Assembly: GCA_046316615.1 (NCBI GenBank)
Contig: JBKDAN010000042.1
Coordinates: 23,261 to 87,260 of the forward strand
Direction: 5' to 3'
Source of the DNA: BJHL01 sp040378885
Lineage (GTDB): Bacteria; Planctomycetota; Phycisphaerae; Phycisphaerales; UBA1924
Length of the DNA: 64,000 nucleotides
Shown: in pieces, positions 46,505 to 54,960 of the stretch
Position numbering within the stretch: position 1 is the first letter of the stretch
How the letters are laid out: each line of letters starts with the position of its first letter
Translations under genes and position numbers: made by a program
The notes under the pieces: generated by a model
What the model saw: only the letters and a program-made list of their open reading frames with translations
Databases searched by the model: none
Told to the model about the DNA's origin: nothing

Positions 46505-48352
46505 ATGCTGCATGTCCGCCAAGTTGTCGCCGCCGCGAGTCGTCGCCTCTGGATCAACGACTTCCTGCAATGCTGGTGCATTGCCGCCGCGTGGACGCTG
46601 GGCGCGCTCTTCATCACGCGCGTGGTAGAGCGCGTCTTCGGACTCGCCCAGCACTTTGACAATCGCTGGACGTGGATCTTCATCGGCGCTGGTTCACTCG
46701 CGACACTCATCGCACTCATCTGGAGCGGCGTGCGTCGCAAGAAGACGCTGGCCGTCGCGCAAGAAGTCGACGAACGCGCCAACCTGCGCGAAAGTCTCTC
46801 CACCGCGCTCTACATGGAGAAGCAAGCGCAGCAGACCAACGACCCCTGGGCCCGCGCAATGCTCGAAGACGCCGAAGCCGCCGCCAAGCGCGTGCTCGTC
46901 CCGCAGGTCGTGCCGATTCAATCGCCACGCTCATGGGCCGCACCGTTCCTCGCGCTGCTGGGCGTGGTCGTGGCGTGGTTCGCGCTGCCTTCGTTCGACA
47001 TCTGGGGCAAAGAAGAGCAGTACGCCCAGAAGAAGCAGAACGAAGCCCAGGTCGTCGCCGTGAAGGCCGAACTCAACGAGACCAAAGACAAGATCAAGGA
47101 AGCGCTCGCTCGCACGAATCCGCAGCTTGTCGACGAACCCGCCACGCCCGAAGCCAAAGAGCAGAAGGCCCTCGAAACCGACCCCGAAGCCATCAAGCGC
47201 GCTGCTCTGCGTGAACTGACCGACCTCACGCAGAAGATGCAGGAAGCGCAGATGTCAGAGAAGGCTCTGCAGAGCGAAGCCCTGCGCGAAACCATGCAGC
47301 AGCTGCGCCAACCCGGCCCCGGCCCGCTCGACGAAATGAGCAAGGCCCTCAGCAAGGGCGAGTTCGCTGACGCCAAGGAAGCTCTCCAGCAACTCCAGAA
47401 CAAACTCGCTGAAGGCAAACTCAGCGACGAACAGAAGACCCAGCTCAAGCAGCAGATGCAGAACATGGCCCAGCAGCTCGAAAAGCTCGCCAAGGACCAG
47501 CAGCAGCTCGTCAAGGAACTCCAGAAGCAGGGCCTCGACAAGAAGACCGCCGAAGACCTCGCCAAGAAGGCCGGCGATCCCTCGCAGCTCAAGGAAGCCC
47601 TCGAGAAGATGCCGGGCCTCAATCAGGAACAGAAGAACGACCTGACCAAAATGGCCCAGGCCCAGCAGCAGGCCAGCCAGCAATGCCAGAACATGAGCCA
47701 AAGCATGAGCAAGGCCGCCGAAGGCATGAGCCAGAACGGCATGAGCCAAGAAGGCCAAGAAGGCATGCAGGACATGCAGCAGCAGATGTCAGAATCAGAG
47801 ATGATGCAGTCCGACATGGAGAACCTCGAAGCCGCCATGAAGGAAGCCAAAGAGCAGATGTCCAAGCTCGGCAACGACATGGCCAAGAACCAAAAGGGTC
47901 AGGGCCAAGGCCAAGGTGAAGGCGAGGGTGACGGCGAAGGCCAGTGCGAAGGTGGCGGCAAGCTCGGCCAGTGGCGCCAAGGCGATAGCAGCAACCAAGG
48001 TCAAGGCAGTGGCGGCCCCGGCAAAGGCAACGGCGACAGCCCCGACGCCGTCGCCGCCGACTTCACGCTCGAACGCAAGAAGTCCAAGGTCAACACAGGC
48101 AAAGGCCCGGTCATCGGCAGCCGCCTCGTCTACGGCGACCAAATCCGCGGCGAAAGCGTCGCTGAATTCGGCGAAGCCGTCGCCAGCGCCGAAGACACCG
48201 CCGCCGAAGGCATCGACTCCATGCGCGTCCCCCGCGAAATGGAAGCCGCCGTCAAGAACTACTTCGGCACCCTCAAGAAGAAAGCCGACAACGCCAAGAC
48301 CGGCGCCCCCACAGCCCCCGCGCAACCCGCCAAGGACGCCGAGAAGAAGTAA
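46505..48352 (+). CDS. Membrane protein with long Gln-rich coiled coil (DUF4175-like)
   Basis: 615 residues. ATG 46505 has AAGGGAG six bases upstream; a TTG at 46499 is less likely. Three hydrophobic helices lie near the start ('LQCWCIAAAWTLGALFI', 'TWIFIGAGSLATLIALIW' and 'AAPFLALLGVVVAWFALP'), with 'AVAQEVDERANLRESLSTAL' between, which resembles the DUF4175 family. Residues about 180-480 are a Gln/Lys/Met-rich coiled coil, followed by a Gly/Gln/Asp low-complexity stretch ('GQGQGQGEGEGDGEGQCEGG') and a conserved-looking C-terminus ('VYGDQIRGESVAEFGEAVAS'). Function unknown; a membrane-anchored scaffold is possible. Confidence 0.7.
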   Translation: MLHVRQVVAAASRRLWINDFLQCWCIAAAWTLGALFITRVVERVFGLAQHFDNRWTWIFIGAGSLATLIALIWSGVRRKKTLAVAQEVDERANLRESLSTALYMEKQAQQTNDPWARAMLEDAEAAAKRVLVPQVVPIQSPRSWAAPFLALLGVVVAWFALPSFDIWGKEEQYAQKKQNEAQVVAVKAELNETKDKIKEALARTNPQLVDEPATPEAKEQKALETDPEAIKRAALRELTDLTQKMQEAQMSEKALQSEALRETMQQLRQPGPGPLDEMSKALSKGEFADAKEALQQLQNKLAEGKLSDEQKTQLKQQMQNMAQQLEKLAKDQQQLVKELQKQGLDKKTAEDLAKKAGDPSQLKEALEKMPGLNQEQKNDLTKMAQAQQQASQQCQNMSQSMSKAAEGMSQNGMSQEGQEGMQDMQQQMSESEMMQSDMENLEAAMKEAKEQMSKLGNDMAKNQKGQGQGQGEGEGDGEGQCEGGGKLGQWRQGDSSNQGQGSGGPGKGNGDSPDAVAADFTLERKKSKVNTGKGPVIGSRLVYGDQIRGESVAEFGEAVASAEDTAAEGIDSMRVPREMEAAVKNYFGTLKKKADNAKTGAPTAPAQPAKDAEKK

Positions 48353-48452
48353 GCAAACCCTCGGCCATACTAGTTCGCAGGCCAGCAACCACGCCGACAA
48401 ACCACAACGCAAGCCAACAAGTTATCGCCAAGCGCACGTGCATTCGCCTTCA

Positions 48453-48566
48453 GCGGCGGAGCCGCGCTCGCCTGTTGCCAGACGCGCCAGCGTCTGGTCA
48501 CGCCCAAAGAACCAACCTCGCCCCGGCAGGGGCGAGCGTGAACAGGCGCTCGCCCCCTGCCGCCGC
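48453..48566. repeat. Nested palindrome with cloverleaf-like folding
   Basis: Outer stem GCGGCGG (48453-48459) with CCGCCGC (48560-48566); second stem CGCCTGTT (48469-48476) with AACAGGCG (48541-48548). Inside are two perfect hairpins: CCAGACGC-GCCA-GCGTCTGG (48478-48497) and CTCGCCCC-GGCA-GGGGCGAG (48517-48536). No T run follows on either strand. Lies in the 286-base gap between the coiled-coil gene and pdxA. Confidence 0.8.
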
Positions 48567-48638
48567 AATCTGATCTCAAGCTACTTTGCAGCCAACCCCG
48601 CAGCGTCTCCGTTCGCCATTCCCTCGTACCCTCCCACA

Positions 48639-49694
48639 TTGCTCCCCCTCATCTCCATCTCGATGGGTGATCCCACGGGCATCGGACCGGAAGTGGTCAT
48701 CAAAGCGCTGGCAGATGCCACCCTGCGCGCATCAGCCCGCTGGGTCGTCTGTGGCAATCTCGCTCCATTGACGTTGGCCCAACGGGCCGCGAACGTGAAG
48801 GTGCCGCTGCGTTTGGCGACCTTGCACGATGCACCACCCACGGATGGCGAGGTCGTGCTGTTAGACGAGGACCGCTGGCGTGAGTTTGTCGCGTTCAGCA
48901 CGCTTGAAGTAAGCGGCGCCGCCTCCCTCGCCTACGTTCACCGCGCCATCACCCTCGCGCGCGACACAACACTCCCGCAAGCCTGGCGCGCCGCTGCCAT
49001 CGCCACCGCCCCCATCAGCAAAGAAGCCTGGTTCGCCGCCGGCGAAACGCGCTACCCCGGTCACACCGAACTCTTCGCCGAGAGTTTCGGCGCCAGCAAC
49101 TACGCCATGATGTTCGCCGCCCAGCCGCAGGGCGATAAGCCGGGCATCCACTGCGTCCTCACCACCGCGCACATGCCGCTGCGCGAAGTCGCGTCAACTC
49201 TCACCACCCAGCGCATCCTCGATGTCATCACCCTCGGACACCACGCCATGCTGCGACTGGGCAACGCTCGCCCCCGCATCGGTGTCTGCGGCCTCAACCC
49301 CCACGCCGGCGAGCACGGCATCCTGGGCCACGAAGACGACGCCATCATCAAGCCCGCCGTCGACACCGCCCGCGCCGCAGGCATCAAAGTCTCCGGCCCC
49401 CTCTCTGCCGACACCATCTTCCAAGGCGCACTGGCTTACGAAGCCAAACCACCACTCAACTTCGATCTCATCGTCGCGATGTATCACGACCAGGGCCTGA
49501 TCCCGGTCAAACTGCTCGCATGGGATCGCGCCGTCAACATGACGGTCGGCCTGATGCACGATGGCAAGCCCATCCTCCGCACCAGCCCCGACCACGGCAC
49601 CGCCTTCAACATCGCAGGCAAAGGCTTCGCCGATGCAGGCAGCATGGCCGCAGCGTTGCGCATGGCCGTGCAGTCAGCCACTGCTTCGCGTTGA
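48639..49694 (+). CDS. pdxA: 4-hydroxythreonine-4-phosphate dehydrogenase PdxA
   Basis: 351 residues. PdxA oxidises 4-phosphohydroxy-L-threonine with NAD(P) in pyridoxal phosphate synthesis. The family start 'ISISMGDPTGIGPEVV' is present; 'GHTELFAESFGASNYAMMFA', 'GLNPHAGEHGILGHEDD', 'YHDQGLIPVKLLAWDRAVNM' and 'RTSPDHGTAFNIAGKG' carry the metal-binding His residues and substrate contacts. Length is normal (about 330). No ATG gives the usual eight residues before MGDP, so the start is taken as TTG 48639; ATG 48663 would remove part of the first strand. The upstream reading frame overlaps the previous gene and is not coding. Confidence 0.94.
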   Translation: MLPLISISMGDPTGIGPEVVIKALADATLRASARWVVCGNLAPLTLAQRAANVKVPLRLATLHDAPPTDGEVVLLDEDRWREFVAFSTLEVSGAASLAYVHRAITLARDTTLPQAWRAAAIATAPISKEAWFAAGETRYPGHTELFAESFGASNYAMMFAAQPQGDKPGIHCVLTTAHMPLREVASTLTTQRILDVITLGHHAMLRLGNARPRIGVCGLNPHAGEHGILGHEDDAIIKPAVDTARAAGIKVSGPLSADTIFQGALAYEAKPPLNFDLIVAMYHDQGLIPVKLLAWDRAVNMTVGLMHDGKPILRTSPDHGTAFNIAGKGFADAGSMAAALRMAVQSATASR

Positions 49695-49731
49695 TTGCAA
49701 CACAAACTGCACGCCGCGCATCAACGCACGC

Positions 49732-50211
49732 TTACTGCACATCAAGAAACGCCAGATGCAACTGCGCATGCTTGCGATGCAGCGTCAGCCAGTCATCGCG
49801 CGTCATCGCGCCAAACACCGGATGCTTCTCAGGCAAGGGCTGGTTCTGCAGTCGCGCGAACGCCTTCCGCAGCCGCTCAATGCCCACTTCCAGTTCGCAA
49901 GGCTCATCGCCGTACGTGCCGGTCTTCGTGCTCGGCAGCCGATACCCACGCGCGATCGGGCCGTAGATCACGCTCTTCTTCATGAGCGGTCCGAACCACC
50001 GGATGTAGAACGGCAGCTTGGACTCTGAATCGTTGTCAATCGCCTCAATCCACCACGCCAGATGCCCAAACACCGTCCCCGGCGTCCAGTTACCCAGTTG
50101 CTTGATGCGTCCCTCGCGCGCCGCCTGCGCCAGTCGCTCCGCTTCACGCAGCGCATCATCCAACGAAGCAAAGTTCAGCGTCCGAATCGCGACCTTCTTG
50201 GTGTCAACCAC
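49732..50211 (-). CDS. DUF1569 protein (DinB-like fold)
   Basis: 159 residues. The ending 'FGAMTRDDWLTLHRKHAQLH' plus 'LAFLDVQ' is the conserved signature of DUF1569, a four-helix DinB-related family, and 'TPGTVFGHLAWWIEAIDND' fits the first His-containing helix. Such proteins have a possible metal site of three His; two are clear here (in 'FGHLAWW' and 'LHRKHAQLH'). Function is unknown, possibly a thiol-dependent transferase-like protein. It is convergent with pdxA and precedes nothing obviously related. Confidence 0.8.
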   Translation of the reverse strand: MVDTKKVAIRTLNFASLDDALREAERLAQAAREGRIKQLGNWTPGTVFGHLAWWIEAIDNDSESKLPFYIRWFGPLMKKSVIYGPIARGYRLPSTKTGTYGDEPCELEVGIERLRKAFARLQNQPLPEKHPVFGAMTRDDWLTLHRKHAQLHLAFLDVQ

Positions 50212-50250
50212 AACACACCCTCATCTTTCTCATGCTGATCGCCGCGAGCG

Positions 50251-51420
50251 TCAGCGCAGATCATCATCCAGCATGCCATGCAACTGCTTCAGTTCCTCGG
50301 CCTTGCTCGCATGCATCACCAGCGTCGCTTCCGGCGTGTGTACCACGATGATGTCCTGCACACCCAGCAACGCAACCGTGTGTCCTTCGCTCGCCACGCT
50401 CAGCGTGTTACGACAGTTAAGCTGCACCGTCTTGCCCGTGCCCGCCGCGCGGTTGCCCTGCTTGTCGGCGTTCACCGTCTCCGCAAAGCTGGGCCAGCTT
50501 CCCACATCCAGCCACTGCAAGTCCATCTGCACCGTGCACACGCTGAATCGCGCGTCGTTCTTGCCGGCCTTCTCCGCCTTCTGCGCTTCACGCGTCACCG
50601 GCTCCATCACCGCGTAGTCCACGCTGATCTTGGGAAGCTTGGGATAGACCTCTTCCAGCACACCTTTGAACTTCTTCGTGCCCCAGGCTTTCTGAATCTC
50701 CATCAGGCCTTCGTAGCTCTCCGGCTTGAACTGCTTGAGCGCATCCAGAAACGTCTGCGCCTTCCACACAAACATCCCGCTGTTCCACGCGTAATCGCCG
50801 CTCTCAACATACACCTCAGCGCGAGCGCGATCCGGCTTCTCGACAAACCGCGCAACGTGATACGCCTCTTCCTTCACCCCATCAATCGCCGCGCGCTTGC
50901 CCTGCTTCGCATCGCGCACAGGCGTGCCGCGCTCCACATATCCGAACCCAGTCGCCGGATACGTCGGCTTGATGCTGAACGTCACAAATCGCCGCGGATC
51001 GTTCTCCACCAGCCGGAAGCCCAGATCCATGCGCTCACGAAACGTGTCCATCGGCTCAATCACATGATCCGCCGTCAACACTGCGAACGTCGCGTCTTCA
51101 TCTTCCTTCGCGAGAATCGCAGCCGCGAAGCCCACAGCGTTCACCGTGTCGCGTGCTGCAGGCTCACCCAGAATCTGATCCTTGCCATACTCAGGCAGCA
51201 GCTTGCTCACCGCATCGCGATATGCCTCAGCGGTGCAGATGTAGCGATGCTCGGGCTTGATGAGCCCATCGAGCCGCGCGTCGGCAAGTTCAAGCAAAGC
51301 GCGCGGCTTCTTGTCACCAGGCCGCGAAATGAACCGCAGCAACTGCTTGGGTTCACCTTTTCGACTCATGGGCCACAGCCGCGTGCCCGCTCCGCCCGCC
51401 ATGATCATCGCATAACGCAT
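50251..51420 (-). CDS. Mannose-1-phosphate guanylyltransferase
   Basis: 389 residues from ATG 51420; a longer frame to 51612 is not supported. The nucleotidyltransferase motif 'IMAGGAGTRLWPMSRKGEPK' with 'KQLLRF' shows the GDP-mannose pyrophosphorylase family, and 'VLTADHVIEP' and 'FVEKPDRARAEVYVESGDYA' with 'WNSGMFVWKA' confirm it. Near the C-terminus 'LQWLDVGSWPSFAETV' is also conserved. It makes GDP-mannose from mannose-1-phosphate and GTP. No fused isomerase domain is present, so it is the short single-function form. Cytoplasmic. Confidence 0.92.
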   Translation of the reverse strand: MRYAMIMAGGAGTRLWPMSRKGEPKQLLRFISRPGDKKPRALLELADARLDGLIKPEHRYICTAEAYRDAVSKLLPEYGKDQILGEPAARDTVNAVGFAAAILAKEDEDATFAVLTADHVIEPMDTFRERMDLGFRLVENDPRRFVTFSIKPTYPATGFGYVERGTPVRDAKQGKRAAIDGVKEEAYHVARFVEKPDRARAEVYVESGDYAWNSGMFVWKAQTFLDALKQFKPESYEGLMEIQKAWGTKKFKGVLEEVYPKLPKISVDYAVMEPVTREAQKAEKAGKNDARFSVCTVQMDLQWLDVGSWPSFAETVNADKQGNRAAGTGKTVQLNCRNTLSVASEGHTVALLGVQDIIVVHTPEATLVMHASKAEELKQLHGMLDDDLR

Positions 51421-51586
51421 GCGAAACGATAGTCCAGCACTCGAACTTTCCCCTGCTCCCGACAACCTCGGGTTTCCACAATCTGAGAAAAGGTGCACCC
51501 AACCCACCATTACTCCATTTTTTTTGACTCTGGTAGTCTGACACTGCACGTGCATTGTGCCGTGCAATATGAAAGCAAGGGGCAGT

Positions 51587-51865
51587 ATGCTGAACTTGAA
51601 TGGATGGCGCATGGCGATCGTGATGTGTGCAAGCGTGACTGCCTCCGGGATTGGCAGTGCTGCCTGTCAGTACTGCCATCCGGACGAGCGAGGGCTGTGT
51701 GAAACGACATCAGCCACATGCGGGAGCAATGAGGTGTCTACTGGTGATTCTGGCACGTTTCCAGCCAATCACCACACGCACCCGAATCAGCGTTGGGTCA
51801 AAGCCAAGTGCATGAGAAGCACAAACGTCACGCCAGGCGGCGGAGGTGGCGGCGGCGAAGCCTGA
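51587..51865 (+). CDS. Small exported Cys/His-containing protein with poly-Gly tail
   Basis: 92 residues. AAGGGG lies upstream of ATG 51587. The signal peptide is 'WRMAIVMCASVTASGIGSAA', followed by 'CQYCHPDERGLCETTSATCG', a second cysteine in 'KAKCMRSTNV' and the end GGGGGGGEA. I do not recognise the family. The five cysteines after the signal and several His could bind a metal or form disulfides. First of a three-gene cassette that ends in a pseudopilin. Confidence 0.55.
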   Translation: MLNLNGWRMAIVMCASVTASGIGSAACQYCHPDERGLCETTSATCGSNEVSTGDSGTFPANHHTHPNQRWVKAKCMRSTNVTPGGGGGGGEA

Positions 51866-51980
51866 CTTGCAACACCGGCACCGGTGAAAACCGGTGCTGA
51901 TACTTTGCATTCCGGGCGCCCGGACGATTTGGCGTTACGTGGTTAATTTGCTAAACTGCGTGTCGAGACTGGAGGGGTAC

Positions 51981-52709
51981 ATGCAACAGTCTGCAAGGAC
52001 ATGGATCGTTGGCACCATCTGTCTCACTTTGGCGGCATGGGTGCTAGTTGTGGTGTTAAGGTGGTTTGGGCCTGCTCCACAGAGCATTATCGAGTCGCCC
52101 GCTCCAGCGACCGAACCAGCTGTCATTGATGCGCGGGCTATCGGCTTGCTCAACATGACTGAGCCGCAGCAGAGCATTGTCGCTGCAAGGATCGACGCGT
52201 CCATGCGAGGTGTCGTTCCGCTGCCCCAAGAGTTGGCTCGTGCGGTCACTCAGCGCCTTGAGGTCCTGCGCAAGGGTGACTGGGACAGTTTCACGCAGTA
52301 TGTCCATTCCGCATCGATTTTCGGCCCAAAGGCAGATTTGAGTCTTCGCGATCGCGCCGCTTGGGATCGCGACATGATGTATTGGTCAAGTGCGATGCTT
52401 TACCCCGACCGAACGCAGGCGTTCGTCGTAAGCCGCGGGGAAGTGGTTGTGTGGTCGCGAACAAGCGGCAGCATCGCCACACGTGACGACAACGGACTTT
52501 ACTCCAGTCTTAGCAAGACCACTGCGCCTGAGATCGTCGTCTCGGTGGAGGTACCCGCACTTGTGCTCGACACGATACCGATGGACAAGCACGTGCAGGC
52601 GGCACTAGTGATGGACTTCGCATTTGTAAAAGGACGCTGGGTCCCCCTTCGGACCGGAGTGTGGTTCCCACCGAACTATCCCAATCCTGGAATTCCGCCA
52701 TGGCTCTGA
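51981..52709 (+). CDS. Single-pass membrane protein of unknown function
   Basis: 242 residues. Start 51981 has GGAGGGG upstream. A membrane anchor ('TWIVGTICLTLAAWVLVVVL') is followed by an extracytoplasmic domain with 'ARAVTQRLEVLRKGDWDSFT', 'DLSLRDRAAWDRDMMYWSSA', 'AFVVSRGEVVVWSRTSGSIA' and a final Trp/Pro-rich 'GVWFPPNYPNPGIPPWL'. The C-terminal end overlaps the start of the pseudopilin gene by ten bases. No family recognised. Confidence 0.6.
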   Translation: MQQSARTWIVGTICLTLAAWVLVVVLRWFGPAPQSIIESPAPATEPAVIDARAIGLLNMTEPQQSIVAARIDASMRGVVPLPQELARAVTQRLEVLRKGDWDSFTQYVHSASIFGPKADLSLRDRAAWDRDMMYWSSAMLYPDRTQAFVVSRGEVVVWSRTSGSIATRDDNGLYSSLSKTTAPEIVVSVEVPALVLDTIPMDKHVQAALVMDFAFVKGRWVPLRTGVWFPPNYPNPGIPPWL

Positions 52710-53449
52710 CTACGTCGCGATCAAGATCATGTCGAGCATTCACGCTAGTTGAAGCACTTGTCGTGATCGCGATCATCATGTTGCTCATTGGTTTGGCTAT
52801 TCCCTCCCTCGCCCAAGCGCGAGCGTCAGCGCGACAGACAAAAGCAGCCGTGCAGCTGAGTCAGACGGCGGTGACGTTCGCGAGCTACGCGAGCACATAT
52901 CGCGATGCGTTTCCGTTTCATCAGCCGGGCGAATGGATGCAGATCGAGCCGCCGGACGATGTTGCAGAACCGACTATGCGCGACAGCGCGCCATTCGGCA
53001 TTCGGTACTCTTGGCCTGTGGTGTTCCATACCGTCGCGCCGTGGCGTGAGCACTATCAATCTTGGCTGAATCCCGGCACCGATTTTTCTGCAAGTAGCCC
53101 TTGGCGAGCAAGTGATGGCTCGAATGTCTGGCCAAGTTACTTCATGTCCAGCGCACTCGCTGGCGATCCGTCAACTTGGCTACCCACTGGCGGCGATCCC
53201 GGTCCTCGAGCAATGCGTGTCACTGACGTGTCATTTACCTCAAGCAAAGCACAGTTGGTTGAAGTCATCCGTCCGTATCTACCTCCTCGCGAGCAAAGCA
53301 ACGTCACGATTCGACTAGTTGCCGCCGTAGATGGTTCCGTCAAGCTGCGCAACGACGCTGACGCGCGCCAGGCATCGCTCAATCGCGTGACGGGAACGCG
53401 AGTGATCTACTTCGACACTACTGACGGCATTCGCGGCGCGGATTGGTGA
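52700..53449 (+). CDS. Prepilin-type N-terminal cleavage/methylation protein
   Basis: 249 residues. The start at 52700 overlaps the upstream gene, implying translational coupling. 'SRSCRAFTLVEALVVIAIIM' has the prepilin signal with an Ala, rather than Gly, before Phe, and Glu5 present, so cleavage should still be possible. The body 'QARASARQTKAAVQLSQTAV' and the later 'SDGSNVWPSYFMSSALAG' fit the planctomycete pseudopilin-like family. It may assemble into or use a type II secretion-like system whose main genes are elsewhere. Confidence 0.75.
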   Translation: MALTTSRSRSCRAFTLVEALVVIAIIMLLIGLAIPSLAQARASARQTKAAVQLSQTAVTFASYASTYRDAFPFHQPGEWMQIEPPDDVAEPTMRDSAPFGIRYSWPVVFHTVAPWREHYQSWLNPGTDFSASSPWRASDGSNVWPSYFMSSALAGDPSTWLPTGGDPGPRAMRVTDVSFTSSKAQLVEVIRPYLPPREQSNVTIRLVAAVDGSVKLRNDADARQASLNRVTGTRVIYFDTTDGIRGADW

Positions 53450-53571
53450 ACTGCAGATTGGCCGTTCTCCACGATGACCCCGGCAGAACCCGGCCCGCTC
53501 CAACCGCCCTGCGACTTCGCCCCCTCACCACACATACCAAACAATTTCCACAAATTATACCAAACATCGTC

Positions 53572-53600
53572 TTGACAAAACACTTTCCTACCTGTTCAAT
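53572..53600 (+). promoter_or_regulatory. Sigma-70-type promoter of the radical SAM gene
   Basis: TTGACA, 17 bases, TTCAAT, with the ATG only 11 bases after the -10 box. The transcript would have a leader of just a few bases. Confidence 0.55.
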
Positions 53601-53611
53601 ATCCGTCAGGT

Positions 53612-54754
53612 ATGGAAAACGTCCCCCTCCCACAACTCCGCAACCTCACCGACATCGGCCCCACCTCCAATCTCCCCCTCCGCGGCCGAGGCAGCGGCGT
53701 CAATCCGCCCAACCGATTCGAAAAACTCGGCTTCGCCGCCGATGGCGACTACGTCGACGCCGCAGCCCGCGACGACGACGACTTCCTCAAGCCCCGCTCC
53801 GTCGCGACCGCCATCCTCGAAGACACCTCCCGCACCATCCTCAACCACGTCGACTCGCCCGACCTCGGATTCGGATGGACCGTCAACCCCTACCGCGGCT
53901 GCGAACACGGCTGCGTGTATTGCTACGCGCGCCCGGGCCACGAATACCTCGGCATGTCCAGCGGCATCGACTTCGAAACCAAAATCCTCGCCAAGCATGA
54001 TGCCCCGCAACTGCTCCAACGCGCACTCTCCAAAAACTCCTGGCAAGGCGAGCCCATCGTCTTCGCCGGCGTGACAGACGTCTACCAGCCCATTGAAGCC
54101 GACCTCGAAATCACCCGCAAGTGCCTCGAAGTCTGCCTCGCATTCCGCCAGCCAGTCTCCATCATCACCAAGAACAAACTCATCCTGCGCGACACCGACA
54201 TCATCGCCGAAATGGCAAAGATGAACCTGATTCACGCCGCCATCAGCCTCACGACGCTCGACAACAAACTCGCAAGCGCAATGGAGCCGCGCGCCAGCAG
54301 CCCGCGCTCACGGCTCGACACCATTCGCGCACTCGCCAAACTCGGCGTGCCCACAACCGTCATGACCGCCCCGATCATCCCCGGCCTCAACGACCACGAA
54401 TTGCCCGCCCTCCTGCGAGAAGCCTCGCACGCCGGCGCAACCTGCGCCGGCTACGTGCTGCTGCGCCTGCCGCACCAGATCAAAGAGATCTTCCTCGACT
54501 GGCTGCGTCGCAACTTCCCGCAGCGCGCCGCAAAGGTCGAAGCTCTCATCCGCGACACCCGCGAAGGCGAGCTCTACAACGCAACCTTCTTCGAGCGCGC
54601 ACGCGGCACCGGCGCTTTCGCAGACCAAATCAACGCAACGTTCCGCACGTTTGCACGCAAGTACAAACTCGCCAACCGTCTGCCACCCCACGAGCGCGGA
54701 CTCTTCCGCGTCCCACACGAGATTGCGGAACGAGGACAGTTGTCATTGTTTTGA
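53612..54754 (+). CDS. PA0069-family radical SAM protein
   Basis: 380 residues. The N-terminal 'RGRGSGVNPPNRFEKLGF' and 'NPYRGCEHGCVYCYARPGHE' are the PA0069/SplB-like signature; 'CEHGCVYC' is the CxxxCxxC motif for the [4Fe-4S] cluster. 'IVFAGVTDVYQPIEADLEIT' and 'FRQPVSIITKNKLILRDTD' follow as in the family. The substrate is unknown; relatives are near DNA repair or redox genes. The next gene, on the same strand after 200 bases, is a MarR regulator. Confidence 0.9.
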   Translation: MENVPLPQLRNLTDIGPTSNLPLRGRGSGVNPPNRFEKLGFAADGDYVDAAARDDDDFLKPRSVATAILEDTSRTILNHVDSPDLGFGWTVNPYRGCEHGCVYCYARPGHEYLGMSSGIDFETKILAKHDAPQLLQRALSKNSWQGEPIVFAGVTDVYQPIEADLEITRKCLEVCLAFRQPVSIITKNKLILRDTDIIAEMAKMNLIHAAISLTTLDNKLASAMEPRASSPRSRLDTIRALAKLGVPTTVMTAPIIPGLNDHELPALLREASHAGATCAGYVLLRLPHQIKEIFLDWLRRNFPQRAAKVEALIRDTREGELYNATFFERARGTGAFADQINATFRTFARKYKLANRLPPHERGLFRVPHEIAERGQLSLF

Positions 54755-54888
54755 CATCCTAAGGCCCAAATCTCGCCCACAGACGTAAGTATTTACATGC
54801 CGCCGTATCTGTGATACCCACTTTGCGTTTTCTCAACACACTGCCCTGAAAGCACTAACGGCGTATCCGAAGAAAATATAACCTACTC

Positions 54889-54920
54889 ATGGGGTAACCC
54901 ATCTGATTTCATGGTATATT
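54889..54920 (+). promoter_or_regulatory. MarR-gene promoter with palindromic operator
   Basis: Perfect palindrome ATGGG-GTAA-CCCAT (54889-54902) overlaps the place of a -35 box, and TGGTATATT (54912-54920) is an extended -10 element. The MarR ATG is at 54961. A MarR repressor binding here would block its own transcription. Confidence 0.5.
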
Positions 54921-54960
54921 GCTCGCATCCCAGTTCTGTGGGCGGGATAAAGGATGTGAC

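Noticed and set aside
47916..48638. 5' extension of the pdxA reading frame
   Set aside because: Overlaps the coiled-coil gene out of frame, has a low-complexity Ala/Ser/Pro sequence and runs through the palindrome; the PdxA fold starts at 48639.
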